The notes under the pieces are model-generated. The model saw nothing but the letters and a program-made list of their open reading frames with translations, was not told the DNA's origin and did not search any database. Positions 23,007 through 34,448 of a stretch of DNA of 64,000 nucleotides are shown in pieces. Source of the DNA: Undaria pinnatifida (taxonomy: Eukaryota; Sar; Phaeophyceae; Laminariales; Alariaceae). The first letter of the stretch is position 1. Every line of letters starts with the position of its first letter. The stretch covers positions 9,179,632-9,243,631 of the forward strand of contig JABAKD010000028.1 of assembly GCA_012845835.1 (NCBI GenBank), read 5' to 3'. A program made the position numbers and the translations under genes.

Positions 23007-25343
23007 CCGGTGGCGATGGGAAAGACAAAGGAGGTCGTATATGGCGCCGAAACTAGGCGTTACGAGTATTGTGCGGGCGCTTGTTCTTGGCTGGCCGTGG
23101 CGTTTAGGGTTGGATGGATGGCCTCCGCACGAATCCTACATAGCTTGGGGGTTGTTGTTGTGCAGTGAAATGGAAAAGGTCCAACGATGCAGGGAGGCAA
23201 AATGACGCACCGTGGTGTCCGATCGGCGACTAGATAGGATCCGGGAGGAGGGGCATGGTGAAGGACAAGGGCGGGGGGGGGTGCCGTTTGGGCGTCCGGC
23301 CTTTCAGCGTGAGAGCCAATGCTGGGGGCGATTCCTACGGCCGCAACCTATCAATTCGAATATTTTAGTGATCCTGCCTGTTGGTTCTCGCTATTATTTT
23401 TCGGTTTGAGCCCTGGGGCGACCTCGTTCGCCGAGAACCTCGTTGGTCGAGATTTGATCGGCAGGATTTTTGCGATGCCGTGACCCCGCGGGCGTGATCA
23501 AATCCGTACGAGCATCGCAGGATAGTGCTAAGGCTTCCCCTCTTCGTTGAGGCGCTATGTTTTAGTAGCAAGTGTCCCCTTACCATGCATCACCTGCCAT
23601 GATGAGCATGGACCGGCGCCCTTCGTTCAGAAGCCACCCGGAAAGCAAGCATCCAGTACAATATACAACACCCACTTGACCCGTCAAAAACACACATTTG
23701 TGTGATTGATAAGTGCAGAGAGGCAGAGGCTCCCTGCATACATACCCAGCAGTCGGCCCTTAGGACAATGTCACCATATATTATACCAGGTATACGCTTA
23801 CACTGGCGTCATCGGGACGATCCGCTCACGCCCTGTATTTCCCTGCTAAAATGGTAGCAAAAAAAAGAAGCAGAAGCCTACCGCGTGATCATGGGTGGTG
23901 CCGCGCAGACAGGGCGTAGAGGCAACAACTAATGGTTGTTTTATAATCGATATTTATGTTTATAGACGCGTCGTTTGCCTTGTTCGTTGCCACTGTCAAC
24001 GCGAGCCTCTCACAATCTTAATCTTACCATTGATTGCTGCAACAGCTCAGTTGTGCATGTAGTCTAGAGACTATGCGCGCAGCTTCCGGCGCCCGTCGCT
24101 TGCAGATATCCGGCTATTTATTACAGCAGGCAACTGGAAGGAGTACCAGTAATACCGTACTAAAACTACTATGATACCTGGCAAATTTTACTAGCGGTCG
24201 CCCCGGCGGCGTATGAGGTTATCGTCGAGCCTGGTATTATAAGTCAGTTTAGTTAGTGAGTTCGAGCCCCGCCGAGTGCATCCTCGTATATTTTGTTGGG
24301 ACTTTTTCTTGTGCACAAATTGACTTGTGGAAAGCGCGAGAGCGTGAGTTAGCAACACCCGATGAAAAACCGACGAGCAGTGGGATTGCTGAACCCTATG
24401 CGCGACAAAAAAATGAAGGCAAGAACCGGGGGGAAGAAGGGACGACACCTGTGACCACGGCTTGTTCAGAAGCTGGAAAGTAAAAGTGTGGGGAAAAAAA
24501 GAAGGGAAAAAAAAAGCAGCAGAACCAAGGCAGAACTTGTATAGACTAGACTATAAGGCTCTTCTTGGCATAAAAGAACGAGCTTCTTGACGAATTTCTG
24601 CTGCTGAAAGTATTCAATGGAAAGGAACACGTAGGGAACACGATGTCGATTAGCATGAGGTCAATGCCATTCGTTGGCCCTGCATGTGCTTCGTGTAACT
24701 TTCCTCTTGTCTCGCAAGTGTGCCAGTTGCGGCTGGCAAGCCGCATTTGTGCACAGTTATAGAACTTGGATAGACTCGTAGTCTATATAGGTCTCGAAGT
24801 CAGGTGTGCCAATAATAATACACGACAGAGGTTACCAGATGCTACCTGGTGCTATAGACTTCTATTATAGCATCACCACTTACTGCTGCCGCTGTTGGGT
24901 ATCGTACCGCGGGAGGAAGAAAGCTCTACTATTATTATTAATAGGGAAGAGTGTCTCTTATCAGGTACTTCAAAATCACGACGCCGACCCCGGCGTGGAG
25001 TAAAAGAGGAGAAGGAGGAGGAGCAACTATACTACTCTATAGACCATAACGACAATTTGTCAACGTGAACGAACCGCAAATCACCTAGTAGGCGATACGG
25101 ACGACCGAGTTTCCCTGTTGCTCACGTGTTATGCCACGTTGTGTCGCTGCTGCTGTTGTACGGTCATGATCATTGAGGGGTGCGCGCATACAGCGTGCAT
25201 GTAAGCGGAGTCACGCAGCAAAAAAAGCGAAAAAACGGCCCGCGGTGGTATCATGCGACACAGCAGCAGCAGCGACAGCAGCAGCAGCAGCAGCAGCAGC
25301 AGCAAGCAGCAGCAGCAGCAGCAGCAGCAGTAGCAGCAGCAGC

Positions 25344-25398
<55 letters not shown>

Positions 25399-25806
25399 CA
25401 CTCGGCATCGTTTGTTTACATTGGGCGTACATTTCTTCTGCTGGGCTTGTCCTGGCCATTAATCGGCCTGCTTCGTTCACTGCTTCGTCCAAAGCAGTGC
25501 TAAACATCAATTTATCAGGTGCTGTAACAGCATCGAGCACGCCCCAGCCTAGCCTTCGCAAATGAGCAACGGACGGAAACAACACGGATCGCGAGAGGAT
25601 CGTCGCGCCCCCAAAAATAAAAACCAAAGAACTCAAGAAAATACTGAAACGGGGACGATAAAGACCAACCCCCGAAAAGGCGTTTTTTATGGTCAGTGAC
25701 GTTCGTGCTGGTATCGAAGGCCCGCTGCTATCTCGAGCAGCCGAAAGCTCTGACCCCAGCGATCAATTTACCCGTCTAGGCGTCCACGCAACCGAACCCT
25801 ACCGCC
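23007..25806. other. DCC1-FBPase intergenic region
   Basis: About 2.8 kb between the DCC1 stop and the FBPase ATG. It holds DCC1 3' flank, TACC(A/T)GGTA-type words (23788, 24175, 24230), the (CAG)n array, and presumably the FBPase promoter. No TATA-like element can be assigned with confidence. Confidence 0.5.
25257..25397 (+). repeat. (CAG)n microsatellite upstream of FBPase
   Basis: About 140 bp of CAG units broken by single GACAGC, AAGCAG and TAGCAG variants, ending about 410 bp before the FBPase ATG. All frames read as homopolymer runs, so the apparent open frames here are not taken as genes. Confidence 0.9.
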
Positions 25807-28800
25807 ATGAAGGTTGCTTTCGCGGTCGCCTCCGGGGCGGCAATTGTTGGTACCAGGTGAGCTACCTTTGCGGACCTCCTTCAAGCACAGGATAAGGAGA
25901 ATTGTAGGTGTTCGTACGTCAACAACGCACGACGTGATCATGCTCCTGTGTGTTTTTCGTTCTCATCAGTTCATGTGTGTCACGGAGAGAAGAGAGGGGG
26001 GAGAATCGCTCGCTTATTATGACTTTGCTCGAGTTCGTGGCTGTATCACGCGCCATCCCTGCTCGGGCACCACGGCAGAGGGCCCCAGCTAGGCCGTAGG
26101 ATCCTCTCTTCTCGGGAAGAGCTCTCTCTCTCGAGTTCAACCCAGCATCAATCCTTACCTATATTGTTGGAGCTGTGGACCTGATACCAAGCCGCAGGAT
26201 TCCTCTGTTCTTCTCATGAAGATGGCATATAGGGAGTACGTGGCGCACTCCAGCCTCCCTCGCTCCAGCCTCCCTAGAACCACACATCTCACGACCCCCT
26301 CCACCATCTTCCCTCTTGTCTCTCCCTGCGCACCAGCGATGCATTCTTGGGGCCTACCATCGCTGGCGTCACCGCGCCGTCTGCCATGCAGAGGTCCTCA
26401 CGATCTCGGGTGTCGATGGCCGCAACAACAGAGGCGCCTGTGAAGGCGACGCCTGTGCCGGGGGGAGTGATGACGCTATCCCGATACATGCTCGACCAGG
26501 CCAGGGTAAACACGGACTACCAGGTACGACATGGCGTTGCGGCTTGGCTTGCGGCGGCTACGTACATGTTGAGGTTTTGCTTCTACCTTTATTTTGCATG
26601 TGGCTTGTGGTTGGAAGTTGTCTTTTTTCTCTGGGATCATGCATACCTTCCGAGCAGGATAGTCCACGATGAACAAAGTGTACGTGCAGCAGCTACTTCG
26701 ACGGTGCATATATACATACACGTACGTACTACTTCGAGCGAAAATATAAGTACATTTTGTATACTAATATTGAATACAAAAGGTCCTTGAAGTCAAGACT
26801 AGAGTGATATATCATTTACAGGTACGGGCAGTTGCTCTTATCTACGTACTGTATTTATCTACGTATCGTCAGCAGATCAGCAGCAGTCGTGAAAGCTCGA
26901 GAGCAACATCCCTACAGTATGGCATGGACAGCAGTGGGTGAGCAACAAGGTGTGGGTAATGGGGGGCTATGGTCGGGCTCTTTGTGGGGTTGGGTCCAAC
27001 TGCTTGTTCCCAGGAATGATTGCCCTCATGTTCACCAACACCTACTCATGTACTCTTACTCTTGTGTCGAATACCATGACAGCGTGGTGCCCAGCATTCG
27101 TTCTTGCGCACCACAGGTGCCTTCCATCTTCCTACAGCCAGCCTGACAACTTCGAGCTATGCATGCGCTTGTGGTGTCGCGTGTCGTCGTCCGTGATACG
27201 CAGTGTATGACGGTAGTGCTCATGTGCTTAATTCGGAACGATAAATCACGGTGACCCCCAGTTTAAACCCACGAGAATTGGTACATGCTGCATGCCTTTC
27301 TGGTGCGGTATGTTTATAGCTGCTTTGCTCTGTACGCAAAAAGTGTTAGATTTAGACTCTTGCTTTGCGTAGGTACCGTGCCATGCCACCCCGAAAGAGG
27401 CGGCCAAGTGACACCCACAGTTATGCGCCCAACCCCCTGCCCCACTGCTAAACTACTTGTACCTGGTGCATACTTCATCTGAATACAATTGTACGTGCGT
27501 TTGGTATTTCTGTATCTACGGTGGTCGTTTCGTGCCGGTTTATTCATGATACAGCAGTACGGCAGTTTTACCGATGGTACATGCAGGACAGATACTGGCA
27601 ATTTTGATATTTGTAACAAGGAGGTTTCCTTGACATGCAGTACTCGTATGATAGCTGGTTTACCTGAGTACTCTGTACTGGATGCCAGGAATCGCAATAC
27701 ACCTGCTATACCAAGAGAGTAGTCTTGAAAGAAAATAGTACGTCCAACGAAGATCGGTTGCATATGTTGTTGTTGTTGTTCTCACATTAACTCGCATAAT
27801 CAAGTCCGTGGTCACAGGACAGGCTCCAGTCACTCTGGAGCTGAGGAATACCCCAGGGAAAAACACACAACCCAAGGTGGTACACGCATATATCACAGCT
27901 GACGCAATTCATGCCTCCACCAGAAACATATAAAAGTGAAATCGGGAGTCAGTCTACGATGTGCCAGGTCCAGGCCGGTACATACGTCTCACTACTCACG
28001 CCTGGAGAAACCAAATATTCCGATTGCCACCCAAGGAAGACTACCACGTATATATTACACGTAGTATCTATCACTACGCATACGCACGACAGGCATAAGT
28101 CAATTGGAGAAAAAGAAACAAAGAAAAGAAAAGAAGCTAAAGGAAAGGAAAGAAAAGAAAAGAAAAAAACGAAACAAGACGAAAAAGGCAAGCAAAGATA
28201 AGAAAAAGACAAGAAAAGCAAGAAAAGACAAGACAGGAAAGCAAGGAAAGAAGAAGAGAAAAAAAGAAAAAAAAAGAAATAAAAAAAGAAAAGAAAGAAA
28301 AATGTCATACTAGTAGACCCTAGGAACTGGCTAAGAATGGCATTGGACTAACAGAGGGTATCACGTCCATCATCAATGGCACCTGGGAAAGAACGCAACA
28401 TGGCGAAGAAATCAGGGCGGTCTTATGCCATCTTGTGATGGCCATTAGAAAGCCCACAACTTTCAATACGATGATGGCCAAACCCAGACTTCAGTCTCTT
28501 GGGCATGACGCTCCCCCTTCCGCCCCTCCCCCATTCCTCCCTTTCCCCCTCCCCCCTCCCCCCCTCCCCCACTCCCCTCCCCGCCCCCCCCCCTTCCCCC
28601 TCCCCCCGGCCGCTTAGAGATGCCAACGGTGGATGACGCTGCCGCAGCCTTTGCGCGTCGCTCTGCAGCTTTGCGTCTCTCCGTTTCATGCCAATTCCGC
28701 ATGAACAACTCGGCTCCCTCCTCTACTCTTCGAAACCATCTGCCAGCCTTCTGAGCAGCCTTTCGCCATCCTTCGAATTTCATTCCAAAAACCGACATAT

Positions 28801-31800
28801 CCTCCTTCAGATGATCCATCCAGTCTTTCTCTTGCCCCCCTGAGTAGCCTTTACCCCCAACAAACTCCCCAAACATCACCCTCTGTGGCAGACGCTCCTC
28901 CCCCATGCGTGCCACGAATCCCGCAAACAAAATCCTCCGTTTGCGCACTATCACCTCAACGCTCTCGGAATCTGTCTGGGCAAGCGCGTCGGCGTACGAT
29001 AGGGTGTGGTCGTCGCGCTTCCGTTTCCGCCATCCAAGGCATCGGAGGAGCATGGAGCGGTGAACCCGTCGTAGCCTGTCATAGTCAGGCTTCTTCGGGC
29101 TCCACGTCATGCAACCGTACAGCAGTGTCTCGACCACCTCAGCTTTCAGCAACCGCACATATGGGGCCACTCCACCTGGAGGACAGTAACTGCAGCTCGT
29201 AGTTTACCTTCCAGGCTTCTAAACGCGATACGAGCAGCATTGCCATCAGCATCGACCGAAACGCCTCCGCCCACAAGCACCGAGAGAACAACCGGCACGT
29301 GCCGACACCATTGGACCCGAGCCCCGCGATATGCGGTAGTATAACATTTTCATTGTTTGTTTTACCTCCGTACCGTCGTTTCCCAGACGCCAACTACCCT
29401 GCCCCCGCCCCCCCCTTTTTCCCGACTCCTGTCCCCCTCCTCCAACTACTGCTCCCCAACCTCTCGCGACTGCACTGTCTGTCTTGACAGGACCTTGAGC
29501 AACTGATGGGGTCGATCCAGTACGCGTGCAAGACCATCGCCAACTTGGTGAGCCGGGCGGGCATCTCGGACCTCACGGGCCTCCAGGTACGTAGGGATCA
29601 ACTCTGCAGCCAAAGCAGCTGCAGCCGCGATAAGGGATGCGTAGACCTATACCCATCTTCGATAACATAGTTGAAATATGCTTTAAATTTTTTCTCTCAG
29701 TCCTATCCTTAGGAGGGACGTATAGACCTTGGCCTAACGTCGACAAATGGTTGAAACATACTTGATTTTTAACCCTAGCCCTAACCCTAAGGAAGGATTT
29801 ACAGTTAACTCTAAGGAGGGATGTACAGACCTTGGCCCAGCTTGGACAACATTGTTGCAATGTGCTTCCGTTCAAACTCTAAGCCCTAACCCCAGCCCTA
29901 AGGACGGATGTGTAGACCTTGACGCCAGCCCCGACAAAGGTTGCACTATATTTTATGACCCTGGCGCTAACCCCAAGAAAGTATGTGTAAACTTTCGCCT
30001 AGCTTCGACAAAGGTTGAAAAATGTTTCGCTTTTTGACCGTGCGCTGACCCCAAGGAGGCATGTACAGACCTTGGCCCAGATCCAACACACTGGTTGAAT
30101 CCTACTTGGAGCTACACCTAACCCTAGCCCTAAGGAGGGTTGTACAGCCCTTGGCAGGCGCAGCTTTGAAGAAATACACTTGACTTTAAAAACCATGGAA
30201 CGGACGATTCAAAAAAGAATTGTCATGGCGCGATGCTGCGTTCGCTTGTCCCCTTACAAGCCGGCTCTTCGTCGCTGCCATTAGAGGTTTGTGATTCTCG
30301 TCGCTGGCATTTGTCTCACGCTGTTTTGTGCCGTGGCCGGTGTTTTGACCATGCGCTGGTTTTCAATGGTCGAGATTGTTTTGTGCTTTTGTTTTGCTTT
30401 ATGATCTCGCCTTGTCTTTCGGCGTGTGATTATTTCTCTGCTCGCCACGACATGGCGACACAACATGGCGTGCCTTGACTTGACGGGACATAACCTGGGT
30501 TGACTTGGCGTGGCATCACTTGGCTTGACTTAGCTTTGCCTGGCTTGATCCTGGCATTACATTGTGTTTCGTGACTTCTGACGCGACTCACAGGGAAACG
30601 GAGGGTCGGTGAACGTCCAGGGGGAGGAGCAGAAGAAGTTGGACGTTATCTCCAACGACGTGCTCAAGAACGCACTCCGATCAACGGGTAAGCGTTACTT
30701 GCGTATTACGTACAAGTACGTACGTACTCGTGTTGACAGCTATTAATAGAGTGATGACGAGAGCGAGGTGATGGGAAAGCGAGGGCAGTCTACTGCTGTA
30801 GTGTCGGCTGCTGCATTGGACAAGATGGGGTGTGGGTTCGTAAGTCCGCGGTTGTCATGCATCAACACTACAGTAAGATTGTTACCGTCAAAACCTTACC
30901 TTCAAAACCTTGGCCCTCGTACAACTATCGAAGAACACCCAATATACTGCGCTTTAATATGATTTATCCCGTAGACGGGGATACGGTTAAAGAGGATGGC
31001 ATTGTAAACTTTTACGTGAACATATGTACTGCTGTGTATTCTACTTCATACATACGTACGCTATTTTAGCCCCCGTTTTCTTTCTATCCGCCCCCCGCCT
31101 GCCCCTCCCTCCGGCCTACTTCATCCTTTCGCCCGGTCAGGCAAGCTGGGCGTGATCGCCTCCGAGGAGGAGGACCACCCCGTCCTCGTTGAGGAGGCGT
31201 TCAACAGCAAGTTCGTCGCTGTGTTCGACCCCCTTGACGGCTCCTCCAACATCGACGCCGCCATCAGCACCGGCACCATCTTCGGCATCTTCGAGGAGAC
31301 CGAGGTAAGTTACAGCTTCAAGATTTCACTGATGCAGGACAGGGCACCTATTAGTATTTAGAAACAAGGAAACAAGAAAGGCGGGCTGATATTTGCTGGA
31401 ACATTATAAATCCTGAAGCCGTTGTACTGAAGGTCGTGTGGAACGCACCCCCTTCCGAATATGAAACCCAGCCTGGGATAGTGTTTCTGTTGTTTTTTAA
31501 CGCTGCAGTGTGCTTGTCTCGATGTAATTGTGGTTATTTTGGTTGTTTTCGTTTGTTTTGTGTTTGTTTGCGCGTGCGTGAATGCGGTTGATACGGGTCC
31601 GGAATAGTCGCTGCCCTCCGTATCCTAGGAACAACCGTCAAGGTTGGGTAGTGTTTTGTACGTGCAATGCTTACATACCCTGGCGGATAATCTGCAAGTC
31701 ATACGCTACTTTATTCTAATGTTACTATCAAGTAGTATATTCAATCGTCCTCTCTTTGCCCCCCCCCCCACTCGTAATGTCTGTACTTTCTTGTCTGTAT

Positions 31801-34448
31801 CTGTTTGTTTAGGAGTGTATCGTGGATGACGAGATCGACATGGACGAGGCCGCCCAAGTGTGCCTCCTTAACACCCTCCAGCCCGGAGGGAGCCTTGTCG
31901 CGGCGGGTGAGTCTTACTCGTCTTGATTGCCTTGTTGGTCTTGATTGTGTTAACTTTCGTCTTGTTGGATCTTGGTTGTCTTGTCGGTCTTAACTGTCTT
32001 GTCGGTCTTAACTGTCTTGTTCTGTATTTGCTTGTCTTGCCCGTCTTGATGATCGTGATTGTCTTGTAACTTTGTTGTTCGTGTCGCTTGTCTTGCTTGT
32101 CTCTTGCTTTAGTATTGCTTATTTTTCTTGGTGTATTTGTTTTATTGACTGCTTGCCTTCGGTACATTTGTTACTTTTTTGTTTATCGTGGTGGTCTCCT
32201 TCTCATCTTCCTATTTTGTTTTTTGTTTTCGAGCAGGATACTGCATGTACTCGTCGTCGACGATCCTGGTGTTCACCATGGGCAATGGTGTTAACGGCTT
32301 CACTCTCGACCCCCAGATCGGGGAGTTCGTCATGACCCACCCCGACATCCAGGTCCCCAAGCGGGGCAAGGTGAGAGAAACCCCTAGCGCTCCCATTGCT
32401 CTTGCAACCCCTGGTGGTGTTGGTGGTGGGGTGCTGGAGGTGGTGGTGGTGTTAATGGATTCCGTTTTTTTTTCATACGGTAGTCGTGATCACAACTGCC
32501 CGTATTGTTGCAATAGTTTAGGAGGGGGGAGGGGGGCGGAGAAGGGGGGGGGTAGAATGAGTGCTAGAGAATGTTTTTGGAGGCTTTCTTCTGCGGGTGG
32601 ATGTATCTCAGATGGCACTGGGCTGAATAGGATGCGAGGGTGATGGTGTGGATGATTTACAGCACGCCGTGTTGAGTTCATGTGATTCCGTCATGCTTTT
32701 TTTTTTTTTTTTCATCCTCCGGCGGATGGGGAAAAATAAAGCTCAAGCTCACCACACTTCCACGTATTTTCATACGCGTGGTGTGTCGATTTAACTCAGT
32801 TGCTTTCGCAGCCCAATGTTAGCATACTACGTTAACGTTCGGACCGCCCCCCCCCCCTCTCCTCTCCTGAACCGGACTGGGTTTGTTCTCTCTGTGTGTT
32901 TCTTTTTTTTTTTTGCAGATTTACTCCTTTAACGAGGCGAACGCCCCCGACTGGTCGGAAAACCTCCAGAACTACGTCCAGGCCCTCAAGTCGGTGAGTT
33001 TTAGCGCTTTTCTGTTTCGGGCGTTGGCCGTATGCCGGTACTCGTGGGTACGTGGTCCGCGTGTGCTATAGTCGGAGGATGATTCGCTTGTTAATGTGCT
33101 CTACGGTCGACCCGCTTGTTGTTGGTGTTGTTGTTGTTGTTGTTATTATTATTGTTGAAGGGTGGCCTCTCCGGCGTCACCGCCACAACTGCTACTGTTC
33201 AAAATTAAACTTTCACCCAACCGTCCCTCCCTACCCTACCCCCCCCTCCCCTCCCCTTTCCTACCTTACCCTGCTTGACCTACCCTACCCTATCTATATC
33301 TACCCCACCCTACCCTGCCCTACCCTACCCCTTACCCCACCGCTGCGACGCAGGGCACGGGCGAGACTGGGTCGAAGTACTCCTCCCGCTACATCGGATC
33401 CATGGTCGGCGATGTCCACCGCACGCTCTTGTACGGCGGAATCTTCGGCTACCCCGGAGACCTCTCCAACCCCACCGGTAAGGATGAGGAGGGGAAGGAG
33501 GAGGCGTTTTCGATGCTTGCGTCGGTGTCATGGTTTATATTGAGTTTTTGTGCCGCATACGTTTTGAGAGGGTTGGAAGAACGATATTTTTTTTCGTTTT
33601 TTTTCTCGTGTTTTTCTCATGGGTTCGTGGAGGGGGGGGGTGAGACTCATTCGCCGTTCCTCTATGACGCGGGGGTGTAGCTTGCAGAGTACTGTCATAG
33701 GTATATTGTTTGGGGGACGGGTACGAGGCCTCCTTGGCGGCCGAGGGGGAGGGGAGGAGGCGTTTCGCGGCAAAGCGATTGAAACATTGTGTTGCAATAT
33801 TTGTGCGTCCTGCTGCTTGTGCTTCTGACCGCCGCCTTACCGTGCCCGGCTACCATCTCTGTGCCCCCCGTGCACAGGTAAGCTGAGGCTTCTGTACGAA
33901 GCCGCCCCGATGGCGTTCATCTGCGAGCAGGTACGTCTTATGTTTCATGCGCTCGTCTGCTAAGGCCGTGACCGGCTTTCCGATCCCGTTTCATGTACAG
34001 AGTATAATACGTGACTGGCGCCCAGCTCGAGTATAATGGGTGACGGGGGCCCATCTCACGGAGTTTTCGCGATAGCTGCGTGTGCTGTTCAATTGACGTC
34101 CCTCGGTTCGAGCGGCCTGGGCGCCTCTTCTTGCCTCCGACATTTCTTACGCAGTACCTGCCCCTAACACCCCCCCCCCCCCCTCCTCCTCTCCCTCTCC
34201 CCTTGTCATCGCCACCGACGTCGCCGCTGTCGCTGTCGCTGCTGCCGCCGCCGCCAACCGAAAACGGCACCAAAACCGACCGTCCTGCTGGCCGATCTAT
34301 CGATGGATCGATCCAGGCGGGCGGCATGGCGACGACGGGCGAGCAGCGTGTGATGGACATCAACCCGGAGAAGGTGCACCAGCGCGTACCCACCTACCTG
34401 GGTTCCGTGGACGACGTGACGGAGCTCTGCAACGCGTTGAAGAAGTAG
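25807..34448 (+). CDS. FBP: Plastid-targeted fructose-1,6-bisphosphatase, 11 exons, complete
   Basis: Hydrolyses fructose-1,6-bisphosphate to fructose-6-phosphate in the Calvin cycle and gluconeogenesis; Mg-dependent. Exons: 25807-25856, 26337-26523, 29491-29586, 30594-30687, 31141-31304, 31813-31906, 32237-32370, 32919-32993, 33354-33477, 33878-33930, 34317-34448. All introns are GT-AG, phases agree, and the sum is 1203 nt (400 aa plus stop). The start is the ATG opening a short hydrophobic leader ([15 protein letters not shown]), followed across intron 1 by SDAFLGP, which fits the heterokont ASAFAP cleavage motif with Phe at +1; plastid import is therefore inferred. Family landmarks: TLSRYMLDQ at about 59-67, [12 protein letters not shown] at about 88-99, SEEED metal ligands at about 150, catalytic [10 protein letters not shown] at 172-181, GYCMYSS at 229, [12 protein letters not shown] in exon 9, and [10 protein letters not shown] near the C-terminus. 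Residues 198-219 match the redox loop of plant chloroplast FBPase. Length is normal. Identification is very secure; targeting is likely. Confidence 0.96.
27760..28140 (+). mobile_element. SINE-like dispersed repeat, copy 2
   Basis: Begins with a short GTT run and continues TTCTCACATTAACTCGCATA. It holds a hairpin (GGCTCCAG and CTGGAGCT around TCACT) and ends in an A/G-rich stretch. It matches 12804-13230 over about 370 bp with scattered differences, in the same orientation. Short size, a purine-rich 3' tail and the absence of coding capacity suggest a non-autonomous retroposon. It lies inside FBPase intron 2. Confidence 0.65.
28463..29393 (-). pseudogene. LINE (non-LTR retrotransposon) reverse-transcriptase C-terminal remnant
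   Basis: On the minus strand the translation contains [18 protein letters not shown], then [16 protein letters not shown] and [19 protein letters not shown]. These are the conserved segment downstream of the catalytic palm in LINE endonuclease/reverse-transcriptase proteins. The upstream part ([15 protein letters not shown]) lies in a different minus frame, so a frameshift at about 29165 breaks the protein. No YxDD catalytic motif and no endonuclease domain remain. The C-terminal side runs into an E/R/A-rich tail and then the C-rich tract on the plus strand. It sits antisense inside FBPase intron 2 and is inferred to be a 5'-truncated, dead insertion. Confidence 0.8.
29636..30190 (+). repeat. 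Decayed minisatellite with telomere-like linkers (FBPase intron 3)
   Basis: About six imperfect units of roughly 90-110 bp, each with AAGGAGGGATGTACAGACC, then TTGGCCCAGCTTCGACAA, GGTTGAAA, and a CCCTAACCC- or CCCTAGCCC-like linker. Units drift strongly. They fill most of the intron between exons 3 and 4. Confidence 0.7.
30450..30565 (+). repeat. Degenerate TTGACTTGGC minisatellite
   Basis: Repeated CTTGACTTG, GTTGACTTGGC and CTTGGCTTGACTT words occur in the 3' part of FBPase intron 3, just before the exon 4 acceptor (GACTCACAG). Confidence 0.5.
31917..32110 (+). repeat. Degenerate GTCTTGATTGTCTTG minisatellite (FBPase intron 6)
   Basis: A run of variants of GTCTTG(T/A)(T/C)GGTCTT occupies most of the 330-bp intron between exons 6 and 7. 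No coding content. Confidence 0.55.

Larger units (their letters stand above)
26524..29490 (+). other. FBPase intron 2, transposon-loaded (2967 bp)
   Basis: This is by far the longest FBPase intron, against 330-1007 bp for the others. It carries a SINE-like repeat (about 27760-28140), an AAAGA-type purine microsatellite (about 28100-28305), an almost pure C/T tract (about 28508-28612) and an antisense LINE reverse-transcriptase remnant (about 28620-29230). Donor (CAG then GTACGA) and acceptor (CTTGACAG) are intact and the flanking exons join in phase (YQ then DLEQ), so the insertions have been tolerated. Confidence 0.85.

Noticed and set aside
24240-24300. tRNA gene near GAGTTCGAGCCCC
   Set aside because: Only a T-loop-like word; no D-arm, anticodon arm or acceptor stem can be paired.
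25129-25636. Poly-Gln, poly-Ala, poly-Ser and poly-Cys frames at the CAG array
   Set aside because: Simple microsatellite translations without flanking conserved sequence.
28100-28310. Lys-rich protein in the purine tract
   Set aside because: Pure AAAGA/AAAAG microsatellite translation inside an FBPase intron.
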